Source of the DNA: Purshia tridentata
Taxonomy: Eukaryota > Streptophyta > Magnoliopsida > Rosales > Rosaceae
NCBI GenBank assembly: GCA_003254885.1
Contig: QANT01008001.1
Coordinates: 62,001-126,000 of the forward strand
Length of the DNA: 64,000 bases
Reading direction: 5' to 3'
Shown here one piece after another: positions 48,021 to 57,191 of the stretch (within the stretch, counting starts at the first letter, position 1; every line of letters starts with the position of its first letter). The notes under the pieces are model-generated. The model worked only from the letters and a program-made list of their open reading frames with translations, had not been told where the DNA came from and did no database searches. The position numbers and the translations under genes are program-made.

Positions 48021-48762
48021 ATGCAAGTACACCCAGTCATCACTGAAATTGCTCAAAACACAATGGTCGACGCACTGGTGTTAAGGGACATGAACTTGGC
48101 TCAGAACGTGTCAAAAGTCAGTGTGGATGTGTATCTGTCGGTCAACAACCCCAACAAGGACACCCAGTCATCACTGAAATTGCTCAAAACACAAAGAATC
48201 AAAAACCCATATGATGAAGTGAGCAAGGCTTGTAGACACTATCTAGCAGTGATCTGGATTCTTGGACTCATAGTATGGATATTGCTCATCCTATTCCTGA
48301 CGGTGTACAAGAAAAAGACCCCAGTAATCATGGTCGACGCACTGGTGTTAAGGGACATGAACTTGGCTCAGAACGTGTCAAAAGTCAGTGCGGATGTGTA
48401 TCTGTCGGTCAACAACCCCAACAAGGTGGTCTTCAAGTACGCCAACATCACCGCAGTCTTGATCTACATGGACCGTGTAGGGGTGGGTGAGGCCCTTATG
48501 GGAGCTGGAGAGATCTCCGCCGGCAAGACCAAAGCCATGAACTTCACGCTTACAGCTGCTTCAGCTGATGGTTTGGTGGGAAATTCAGAGGTTCATCCGG
48601 AAGTGTTGGCTGGCACGTTGCCCTTCAACACGGACTTCACTATCTGTGGCAAAGTGACCTTTCTCAAAATTTTGAAGGTTGATGTGGTGTCCACCAGGTC
48701 CCGATTTTGATATCAATGTTTGGAACAAGACTGTTGGGGAGCAGAAATGCAGATTAGTGTAG
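48021..48762 (+). pseudogene. Rearranged LEA_2 copy with internal duplication and shifted end
   Basis: An open frame from 48021 to 48710 codes for 229 residues related to the gene at 46263, but it is abnormal in two ways. First, a 97-base block (48063-48159, one mismatch) duplicates 48330-48426, and a flanking 34-base block at 48029 recurs at 48160. The N-terminus is therefore a chimera, and MVDALVLRDMNLAQNVSKVS-type sequence appears both before and after the transmembrane helix. Second, near 48700 the family reading moves to the next frame; the expected ending (DFDINVWNKTVGEQKC to a stop at 48762) lies one base out of phase, so the present frame stops early with STRSRF. It may still be transcribed, but a normal LEA_2 protein is unlikely. 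The likely original start, ATG CAA TGC AAG just upstream, now runs into the inserted block. Confidence 0.75.
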
Positions 48763-49116
48763 CTTCCTTGATGCTTAATTAATGTAGTATTAATAAGTTG
48801 TTTCGTTTTCCTTGTATCTAATAAGGCTAGCTATATTGCGAGGCAGTTTCCTATCTCTTCGTATCTTCCTTAACACTTACATGAGAATTTTGTCATATAT
48901 CAATCAAACTTCCGCGTGTAAGAACTCTCCAAAATATTACTTTAAAAAATGCACTCTATGAATTCGTTGGAGTTTTATACCTAAAGATCGAACAAAGACG
49001 AAATGTGTAAAATGTGTATACACGCCTGTGTGATCTTAATCATTCCGGTCTTGATCACAGTATGTAAACTATATATTGATCTTGGACACAAACCCAGTAA
49101 AAAAAATCATGGCAGA

Positions 49117-49346
49117 ATGAGTGTGGATTTGCATCTGAAAGTGATCGAAGAACCCTAACAGGGTGGTCTTCAAGTACCCCAACATGACCGCGCCGCAGTC
49201 TTGATCTTCAGGGGTCGGGTGGTGGGTGAGACCATCATAGGAGCCGGTGGCGATGTGGCGTGGGATGTGGTGGAGTGTAGAAGACACTGTATTTTGATAT
49301 CCTTGTCTTTAACAAGACTGTTGGGGAGCACCACTGCAAATAGACC
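49117..49346 (+). pseudogene. Relic of a third LEA_2 copy
   Basis: Broken similarity to the LEA_2 genes: a piece like SVDLHLK, then VVFKYPNMTA, VLIFRGRVVGETIIGAGG, and after an internal deletion of roughly 150 bases a terminal piece resembling DFDI-VFNKTVGEHHCK. The pieces lie in different frames with a stop between the first two. The following flank (TTAATTAGTGTGGTATTGAGTTGTTT) matches the 3' flank of the 48-kb copy. A dead tandem duplicate. Confidence 0.75.
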
Positions 49347-50494
49347 GTCTAGCTACATGTTAAAGTGTTCTACTTTCTTAAAGTTTTTTGTTCTATTATT
49401 TTCTTGAAGTGTTCTACTTGCTTGCTGCTTAATCAGCTTAATTAGTGTGGTATTGAGTTGTTTCTATATATCTTTCCAAGTAATCTAATAAGGGGTTATG
49501 TTCTAGATCCCCTATGTTCTTCTGCGAGACAAACAGTTTTTACATCTTCTTGTCTCCTTATAAGCACGGTTTAAAATTCTGTAAGCATATATAAAATATG
49601 TTCGAACAAATTATTAAAGCCGTCTTATTCAACGCACATAAGCCCATATTATGCAGGTAACGTAAGAAAGACACAACAGCTTTGTGTGGAGATTGGAGAA
49701 GTAATTGGGGCCTACATGTGGTGTGGTTGGGGTTCTTAACTGGAATGATAGATGAATCTATGGTGCTGATCCTATTGTTAATGGCGAATTCAAGAACTTA
49801 TCAAGATTCACTTGCATTTATTTGAGTAATTTAATAAATATTAAGGGAAGTAATTAAGGGCATGCACAAGTTGAGGAAGACATGCAAGGCAAATGAGAAA
49901 AATAACTAAGCATTTAACACTGTAAATTATAAGTTGCAAAATAGAATCCTTGCTGATTTTTTTCTTTTTGATTTTGTATTTATGTCCAAATGACACCGTT
50001 TTGAGAATTAAAAATTAAGTTGGAGCTGAAAATTAATATTAAAATATAAACAGCGTGGTAGTTTTAACTTTTAAACATAAAAACAATAACAACAAATCAG
50101 GGTGTGGGATACGATAATATCGGAGACTATCTTTACCTCCAGATACCAAATTTCTTCACGGGTGTTGTGACAACTCCCATAACAAAAAGTTTGTTAATTT
50201 GGTGATGGTTAAAAAAATAAATAAACAAATAAGAAGCTGGTTCTGATTTGGAGTAGTGTGGAGAAGCAATTAAAAGGCCATGATATCAGTTAGTTGTTAG
50301 ATATATAGCTGGGAGCTGAATTGTTGCATTAAATCAAGGCCACATCCCCCAACTACAAATTGGAAATCTCACTCGCTCTCTCTTCAACTCTTTTACCTTC
50401 TTCTTCTTCCTCATCGTCATCATCATCATCTCTCTCAATTCTCAACAAAAACAACAACATCAACATTGAAACCTCTGCAATATCAGAACCAACC
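49347..50494. other. Spacer with a duplicated LEA_2 5' flank
   Basis: The segment 49815-49905 matches the upstream flank of the 48-kb copy (TTTGAGTAATTTAATA, then GGAAGACATGCAAGGCAAATGAGA). It may be the leftover promoter side of yet another copy. The right end is the leader of the last LEA_2 gene, rich in TCT/TCA repeats. Confidence 0.5.
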
Positions 50495-51100
50495 ATGACA
50501 GCAGACAACACGAGACCCACCAAGCCAAAGAACCGCTCTTGTCTCATCGCAATTGGGGTCCTCCTCCTCTTCCTCGTCTTGCTCGTCATCATCGCTCTCA
50601 TTCTCGCCTTCACGGTGTTCAAGCCAAAACAGCCAAGAACCCAGATCCTCTCCGCCGCCGTGGATGGCGCGGCTCCTCGCATCTCATTCCCTGCCATTCA
50701 AGTTGAACTCAACATCACCCTCGACCTCATGCTTCTTGTTCAGAACCGAAACCATGCCAGCTTCAAGCACGGCGCAGGCAAGAGCTTCATCTTGTATCAA
50801 GGCAAGCAGGTCGGAGACGCCGACCTGTACCCAGGTCTCATTCCGGCAAGGGCCAATGCCACGCTTCCTTGCCGGCTCACGGTGCAGGCGGATCGCCTGG
50901 CTTCCGACATGAGCCATTTGATCAACGACTTGCTGAGTGGGGAATTTGTCATGGAAACGCGTACGGTGATCCCTGGCAGAATCACCTTCTTGGGTTTCAT
51001 CAAGAAACATGTTGAGGCTGTATCTGAATGCAAAGTGACCATTGGCTTTCCTAACATGAAGGTGCGGAGCCAAGTTTGCAAAAGCAAGACCAACTTCTGA
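50495..51100 (+). CDS. Second intact LEA_2 / NDR1-HIN1-like protein
   Basis: One exon, 201 residues, beginning MTADNTRPTKPKNRSC. This ATG was chosen because the in-frame sequence upstream is Ser-run leader without another ATG. Residues about 17-40 form a transmembrane helix after a short basic tail. The LEA_2 region reads LNITLDLMLLVQNRNHASFKHG, ILYQGKQVGDADLYPGLIPA, VIPGRITFLGFIKKHVEAVSEC and ends in SQVCKSKTNF. It is clearly related to the gene at 46263 (the same VxGRITFLGFIK and terminal Cys pattern) but much more diverged than the damaged copies, so it is an older paralogue. Localisation and role are as for the family: membrane-anchored, stress-linked, biochemistry unknown. Confidence 0.87.
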   Translation: MTADNTRPTKPKNRSCLIAIGVLLLFLVLLVIIALILAFTVFKPKQPRTQILSAAVDGAAPRISFPAIQVELNITLDLMLLVQNRNHASFKHGAGKSFILYQGKQVGDADLYPGLIPARANATLPCRLTVQADRLASDMSHLINDLLSGEFVMETRTVIPGRITFLGFIKKHVEAVSECKVTIGFPNMKVRSQVCKSKTNF

Positions 51101-52879
51101 CGACTGAGAACCCACAACTTCACCAATCATATACTTTGCTATCCTTAACGGGGAGGACAGGGGCAAATCTTAGGCAACAGTTATCAGCTTGGATTTGTTT
51201 TTGTTACAAGTTTTCAGTAGTAGGTCAGAGGATGTACACACTTGAGTTAGACTGAATATAGATCCGGCTTATTTACACTTTTGTTTGCACTTTTGTGAGG
51301 CCTTTTTTAACTCTTATTTGTTTTGTTTTGATGCATGAAAAGAACATAAACCAGAAGAAATCATTATTCTTATATCATCTAGATTTGCGAACGTAGTCAC
51401 TTCACGGGCCTAATTGGTTCCTGCATACAAATATTTTTTATGCATTATATGATATCAGTAGGCACATGCCAACAACTGACGGATCACCTTTCTAACCCAA
51501 CCCACCAATGACACAAACTGAAAATCAAATACCCATGAACCTTTTCTCAACAACCTGAGAAACTTATTCACGAGTATGTGTATCAACTTATAGACCACAA
51601 GGGGAGGACAAATGAAAGCCAACAGCTTCTAAATCCTGCTTTCAGTACTACATCTACCTTAGACTTGATAATGAAAAAATGATGATATGGTCCAAATCCA
51701 ATCCGTCAGAACAATTGTTAGAAACAATCAAGTTATATAACATCCAAGCAATACAATCAAGGAATTAACACTGCTAAATATAATCTACAACCTTTCCCAA
51801 GACAGAGCAGAAAACATAATGCCATCAATTTCATTTTAAAGAACAATTTACATTCTTCAACAAAGTGCAAAACTCAGGAAAAAATTTAAGAAAAAGATCC
51901 GAGAAACACAATGTGTTTTCTTGTGATGGAAACAATCACACACAATATTCATGTAAAAACAATCTTCATATTCATCTCTCTTTTATCTCTCTCCTGATTT
52001 AGATTGATATTTCTTTCTATCCAACATAACATCACACGCTACTGCAAACATTGACCATAATTTTCAATTTTGACTCCATGCGGGACAAATTTCTTATAAT
52101 CTCTGTTGGTGGAGCCACTCCATTGGCCATTTATTCCACGAGGAATAAATTTCTCAGAATCTCTATTTCTCTTTCTCATAAATACTAATACCACTTTCAA
52201 TATACCCTATACAACAACATCAATACTGGCAACAATAAATTCATTCTTAAGGAAAAGATACAAGAGCCAGAGATAAAAGTTAAAAAAGGCCAAGGAAAAT
52301 AAATAGAGTAGCCTTGTTTGTAACACACCTGGCACTGCTAACATCCTTGATCGAAAACACAAATTAACCTGTTACAGACTTCTACAAACTAAAAATTACC
52401 AACTAACCATGAAGAAAACAACTTCATTCATTCAGTTTCCCCATTCTTATCATCCAATAAATTCAAGGTTATGCAAAATACACAGACACTCATCCTGGTC
52501 ATCAAATTATAGCTCAATCATCCTGGCATACAGAATTTGATATGTCAGCTATTGAACAAGACTAAATTAAGTATATGATGGATGAAGTAGGAAGACTTCT
52601 ATTTTATGCCTTCCCTTAATTTAAATACTGGGAAAAAACAGAGGACTACTTTGAAATCTAAATGATGTCTTCTCTGTATCTGAAAATATAAAAATCGTCA
52701 ACAACTGCTATACAATGCTAGGGCTACTGACTGCTGTATAAACTTGGTCAGAGACAGAGAGTTGATCCCTATTAAACATATTCTCTAAGAGCCACAAGTA
52801 GGGGCAAAAGTTAGAATAATTAAAGAAGTACCGGTATTCTGGCAAATTCACCACATATAACTGCACGAGTCAATTGGTG
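51101..52879. other. Spacer between convergent genes
   Basis: It holds the LEA_2 3' region and the 3' side of the minus-strand gene ending at 52880. No coding frame or clear repeat was seen in about 1.8 kb. Confidence 0.5.
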
Positions 52880-53623
52880 TCAGAATTCAAGCTTTCTTAT
52901 TAACTCCAAATCAATTTTCCTTGATTTCCCTGCAGGCCTCAAGGGAGCACCGGGACAAGTTTCAGCAACTCCATTTAGACGACGTTCCGGAGGAGGTGTT
53001 TTACAGTCATCAGAATCCCAATCTTTCCTTGAACATTCAGCAAAAGCTCCCTCAGCTTGCTTGGATACAATAGCTTCCAATAGATTTTCATACACCGCTT
53101 CAAAAATTTCTTCATCTGAAATGGATTCCACATCATCAGCACAAATCCGACCTTCCAAAATTTTGACAGGAGAATCAAAATTAAGCTGACGAGCAACCAC
53201 GCTCCTGTACTTGCTGATAAATTTTTTACACTGGGGAGCCAACACCAGGTCATCTGGACCAGGGGCAAAGGGATCAAAGACGCCATCCTCTGGCGTCCTA
53301 GGGCTGGTCCTGGGGCTGCTATCATTAGAAAAACCAAACGGGTCATCCTCATTTATGTTGGTGTTGGACTTGATGCAAGTTACTTTTGGCAGTTTCTTTA
53401 AAAACGAGGGTGGTGATTTCAAATCAATGGGAAAATCCCCATTCTCTCGGTCTGAATCAGGAGTAATAGGACTGAGAGATGTCCCATCAGCCACCAATGC
53501 CACTTGTGGCTCAACAGCATCCTTTTGCGACCCCACAACCCTAGCTTTATCCAATTTTTCCAAAACCTTTTGAGAGTTTTGCTCGCATTCGCCTAGTTCA
53601 TAGGTACAAGCTCCAGAACCCAT
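52880..53623 (-). CDS. Unrecognised Ser/Thr-Pro-rich protein, possible CDK substrate
   Basis: One coding exon, 247 residues, starting MGSGACTYELGE at 53623; earlier in-frame sequence reads as leader or intron. I do not recognise the family. Visible features: eight Ser-Pro or Thr-Pro pairs (Ser51, Thr54, Ser70, Ser103, Ser107, Thr110, Ser151, Thr209); an RxLxF cyclin-docking-like motif RQLNF at 145-149 next to Ser151-Pro; a second RRL at 214-216; and an acidic conserved-looking stretch DDVESISDEEIFEAVYENLLEAIV (165-187) likely to be helical. The C-terminus is basic then hydrophobic (KSRKIDLELIRKLEF). There is no signal peptide or membrane segment. A leader intron from about 54202 (CTCAG|GTACTC) to about 53659 (TTTTCAG) is likely, with a GA microsatellite at 54263-54278 in the first leader exon. 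A cell-cycle-linked phosphoprotein is an inference only. Confidence 0.7.
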   Translation of the reverse strand: MGSGACTYELGECEQNSQKVLEKLDKARVVGSQKDAVEPQVALVADGTSLSPITPDSDRENGDFPIDLKSPPSFLKKLPKVTCIKSNTNINEDDPFGFSNDSSPRTSPRTPEDGVFDPFAPGPDDLVLAPQCKKFISKYRSVVARQLNFDSPVKILEGRICADDVESISDEEIFEAVYENLLEAIVSKQAEGAFAECSRKDWDSDDCKTPPPERRLNGVAETCPGAPLRPAGKSRKIDLELIRKLEF

Positions 53624-56513
53624 AGGTTGAAATAAAGGGAGAGGACAGCACAGCAGCTGAAAATGGGGGAACTGAACTGGATTAGTAAAACTAGAATTTG
53701 GCAGCAAAATCACTCTCTTATGGAGTTGTAAACAGAAATCAAATTCAGATAAAACCCATGTGAAACAGCTGAACTTGTATTGAAGAGGTTGGGGATAAAT
53801 GAAAGTAGGGCAGTGATAACGTTAAGAAATCTAACAAAAAAAATTCATAAAGGTCATATATAATATCTAAACTTACAAATGAAAGATTTAAGCTTCGAAT
53901 CAAACGCATAACAAAATATAGAATTTCAGGAACCAGAACCCTAGGAACGAAACAGAACATATAAAAATCTGAATTAATTTTATTCATCCCTGGGGTATTT
54001 ATACAAGTATACACAATCTCCTAGTTACACTAAGAATGACTACAAGTAAACAAAGAATGACTAGGAATCCTAACAAAGAAAATGTAAACGACAAAGAAAA
54101 TCCCCAGAACGACAAAGTTCGATTCAAAGCCAAGGAAGGCTCTTCGAGTCTTCAGTTCAGAACATAAATGAACAAAACTACGAAGAAAGAGTTTCTGAGT
54201 ACCTGAGAAAGATCGAAGCTTGAGTACAGTGAAAGCAGTCGAAGCAGAAGCAGCCGCCGCAACGAGAGAGAGAGAGAGGTGGAGGTGATTCAGGTGAATG
54301 GTGAGTAGTTACACGGAAAAGCTTCAAAAGCCAAAAGCCAAAAGCGCGTTTGTGAAATGTGAAGAGTGAAAGGGGGTGTTGAACAAAAAGTCTCCAACTT
54401 CTCAGTCACTGTCTTTGTTTTCGAGTTCGGTCGTGTGCGTTGTTGGATTGTTACTCATTTTAAAGGCTCGAGTCTGGCTCTGTCCACTCTACCCCAGTTT
54501 AATAGATCTGAGTGTGAGTGCTCCTCCCAGTTTCCAACAATCCATTAAAAAAAAAAAAAAAAAATTGAGTTTGCCATCACAATTAAAAGATCCGGATTCC
54601 GGGCCCTACTAACTACGCATTACGCAACTCCCTTCCTAATAGTAACATTAAGCTTACAATTAAAATTTAAAAAAAAGTTATTAATTATCATAAATATTAG
54701 CTAATTACGAGAAAAACTCCTATCAAATTAAATTTGTCTTATCAATTTGTTGCACTCTCTTTGTGGAGGAGTGTATGAATAAAAGTGGGGAGTGGTATTA
54801 TTCCTATTGTCACTGAGCTAAATTTTGGAGGGAAATAATTCAGTATTGGAGGGAACAAATTATTAATTAAATGGTATTCCTAATATAAGTTGGGAATTCT
54901 TAGAAAGGTAAATTTAGGACAAAAATAAACTTTTCCATATTGAGTGTTATTTCCTAAATTAACTTTTTTGTACCCATCTTATCATCAAAATTAAGGATAA
55001 GTTAAATTTTAGAGGGAAATTTTGGTGGGAAATTTTGGTGGGAAATAAGTTTTGGAGGGAAAAATTAAATGAATAATATTCCTTATATAAAATGGACTAT
55101 ATAGAAATACTTTGGAAAAATTAAACTTTAGTACTTTACCATATGGGAGCACTAATCTAAATTAACCTATTTATCCAAAATTTATTAAATTAGCCTAAAT
55201 TACCACGTGTCAATTTGTATTCTTATTTGTATTTTGTATTTATTATTGTTACTCTCACAACTCTCATCACATTTTAAAATAGTGAGGTTTTACAATTATA
55301 CTTTGTTCGGCTTTTGCAAAGGAGACCAGGAAAGCCAGTTCATGCTTTTGGGCTCGAGGTCTCTGATTTGGGCCTTGTTTGAGGTCCTTACTGTGGAATC
55401 TAAAGGCCCACTACTTGAACAGACATGGTCAAGTGGGTCAAGGATGGTAGAAGGATAAGCCCAAAAAGGCTGAAACCTTTCGTGCCTAAACTGATGGGAA
55501 AATAAATTCAATCGAGAGAAATTGACTGATCATGCAGATACCATGTTCAAGTAGGTTGTTCCGATAACCACCCATCACTCCGACCATTCCGGGCCACCAT
55601 GATGCTTGCCAATACCTTAACTCTATATATATATCGACTGCCCTTAAACTATTTTACTTAAGAAAGTATTCTTAATTAATGTGACCATGCATACCATTTC
55701 CTATGTTCTAATCTCATCTGCGAATTATTTATAGAAAACATTTCCTTTTGCCAACATACACTTTATAGATAAATATGAAAAGAAAGAAAAAAAAATGATA
55801 CATATAGTGTAGAGGAAAAAATATAAACTGGTCTATAAATATAAAACAAAAATAACTTTAAATAAACTTTCAAGTTTTTTTTTAAAGGGTCAACAGTTAA
55901 ACCTTTCAAAGAAGAACAAAAATTCATTGAAAAATCTGAAATATAAGAAAACTAATTGACTAGTCATGGCATGCAGTCAACAATGGATCGCCGATGGATG
56001 GTTACCTGAAACTAGTGGCGAGAACGTGAGATGTCGCAAAACTTCAACTAGTTTGTTTGTCGGTTTGTATGTCCTTTTTCTGTGGCGAAGCGTGTTTTTA
56101 TATTCTAGATCTTATTCCAAAGTTGGTCGACGGAAGACTTGTATAGTTGTAATGGAAATATACACATGTGATGTAACATGTTTATTACTAGTTATTCACA
56201 TGCAGTACCTGCTTAGAAGTTAAACGATTAACCGTCAGACACATGCGAACCAAACCAACAATTTGACCAAGTGGGAAAAATTATATATAACGCCCGCCAA
56301 ACGCGTACCATCTCTTATAATATAGCCATTTCTCAGATAGAGGACCAAACACGAAGCCAACCAAAACTCTATATCTTCTAATTGCGTTACCTGCAACAGG
56401 TTGCTGTTTTCCTCCTCTTAATTCCATCATCCCACTCATCGATTTTATTTATTTTAAATTAGTCAAATTAATTTAATTAATTCAGGTTCAGGGAGATCAA
56501 GAAGAATTAAGTC
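53624..56513. other. Leader intron and intergenic region
   Basis: The left part is the probable 5' untranslated intron and first leader exon of the gene at 52880, then its promoter to about 54.5 kb. An A-run lies at about 54546-54563. A small tandem GGGAAATTTTGGT repeat lies near 55013-55055. The right end holds the CML promoter, including ACGCGT at 56301 and a TATA-like run near 56318. No further gene was seen. Confidence 0.5.
56301..56306. promoter_or_regulatory. ACGCGT (CGCG-box-like) site upstream of the CML gene
   Basis: ACGCGT lies about 210 bases before the start codon. Its CGCG core is a known target of calmodulin-binding CAMTA factors. In front of a calcium-sensor gene this suggests, but does not show, calcium-dependent control. 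Confidence 0.4.
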
Positions 56514-57191
56514 ATGGAAACAGCAGCTGCCGACACTTGTACCAGCGGCGGCGGCGCCTCTCCTTCTAAACTGAGCCGCCAGCTCAGCAAGAAGATGTCG
56601 GCGTCCGCCTCATTCCGCGCCCTCCGCTGCAACAGCCTCAACTCCCTTCGCCTCCGTCGCATATTCGACGTCTTCGACAAGAACTGCGACGGCATGATCA
56701 GCGTCCACGAGATCAGCCAGGCCCTCGCGCTGCTCGGCCTCGAAGCCGACGCCTCGGACCTCGACGCCGTCATCCGAGCCTTCATCCGGCCTGGCAATGA
56801 TGGCCTAGCCTTCGAGGACTTCATGTCCCTCCACCACTCCCTGGACGACGCCTATTTCGGAGACAGTAACGATGATGTTCATCGTGATTTTGTCAATGCG
56901 GAGGCGGAGGCTGCTGCCTTGGCCTCCGTGGACGACGAGGAGGAGGCCAAGAGGTTGCAGGAGGAGTCGGATCTGAGGGAGGCGTTCAAGGTGTTCGACG
57001 AGGACGGCGATGGCTACATATCGGCCAAAGAGCTGCAGACAGTGCTGTCGAAGCTTGGATTTGCCGAAGGCAATGAGATCGACAGAGTCCAGCAGATGAT
57101 CACCTCCGTTGACCGAAACCACGACGGCCTCGTTGACTTGTTCGAATTTAAGGACATGATGCGCACAACTATTCTTGTTCCCACCTCTTGA
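56514..57191 (+). CDS. Calmodulin-like protein, CML42/43 type
   Basis: Intronless, 225 residues. Three canonical EF-hand loops are visible: DKNCDGMISVHE (55-66), DEDGDGYISAKE (162-173) and DRNHDGLVDLFE (200-211). The second hand is degenerate (RPGNDGLAFEDF, about 92-103), as in Arabidopsis CML42/CML43. The arrangement SLNSLRLRRIFDVFDKN, LDDAYFG and ELQTVLSKLGFAEGNEIDRV also fits that subgroup. The N-terminal 40 residues are Ser/Ala-rich, and an acidic linker (128-152) separates the hand pairs. The product is a calcium sensor that should change shape on binding calcium and control partner proteins; CML42 relatives act in trichome branching and herbivore responses. It is longer than CML42 (about 190 residues) because of the N-terminal and linker insertions. 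Confidence 0.9.
   Translation: METAAADTCTSGGGASPSKLSRQLSKKMSASASFRALRCNSLNSLRLRRIFDVFDKNCDGMISVHEISQALALLGLEADASDLDAVIRAFIRPGNDGLAFEDFMSLHHSLDDAYFGDSNDDVHRDFVNAEAEAAALASVDDEEEAKRLQEESDLREAFKVFDEDGDGYISAKELQTVLSKLGFAEGNEIDRVQQMITSVDRNHDGLVDLFEFKDMMRTTILVPTS

Noticed and set aside
53960-54115. Possible fragment of a copia-type LTR in the leader intron of the 53-kb gene
   Set aside because: Only general wording (a GGTATTTATACA-like stretch and a closing GGAATCCTAACA) suggests it. No terminal pair, target duplication or internal region was found, so it is not annotated.
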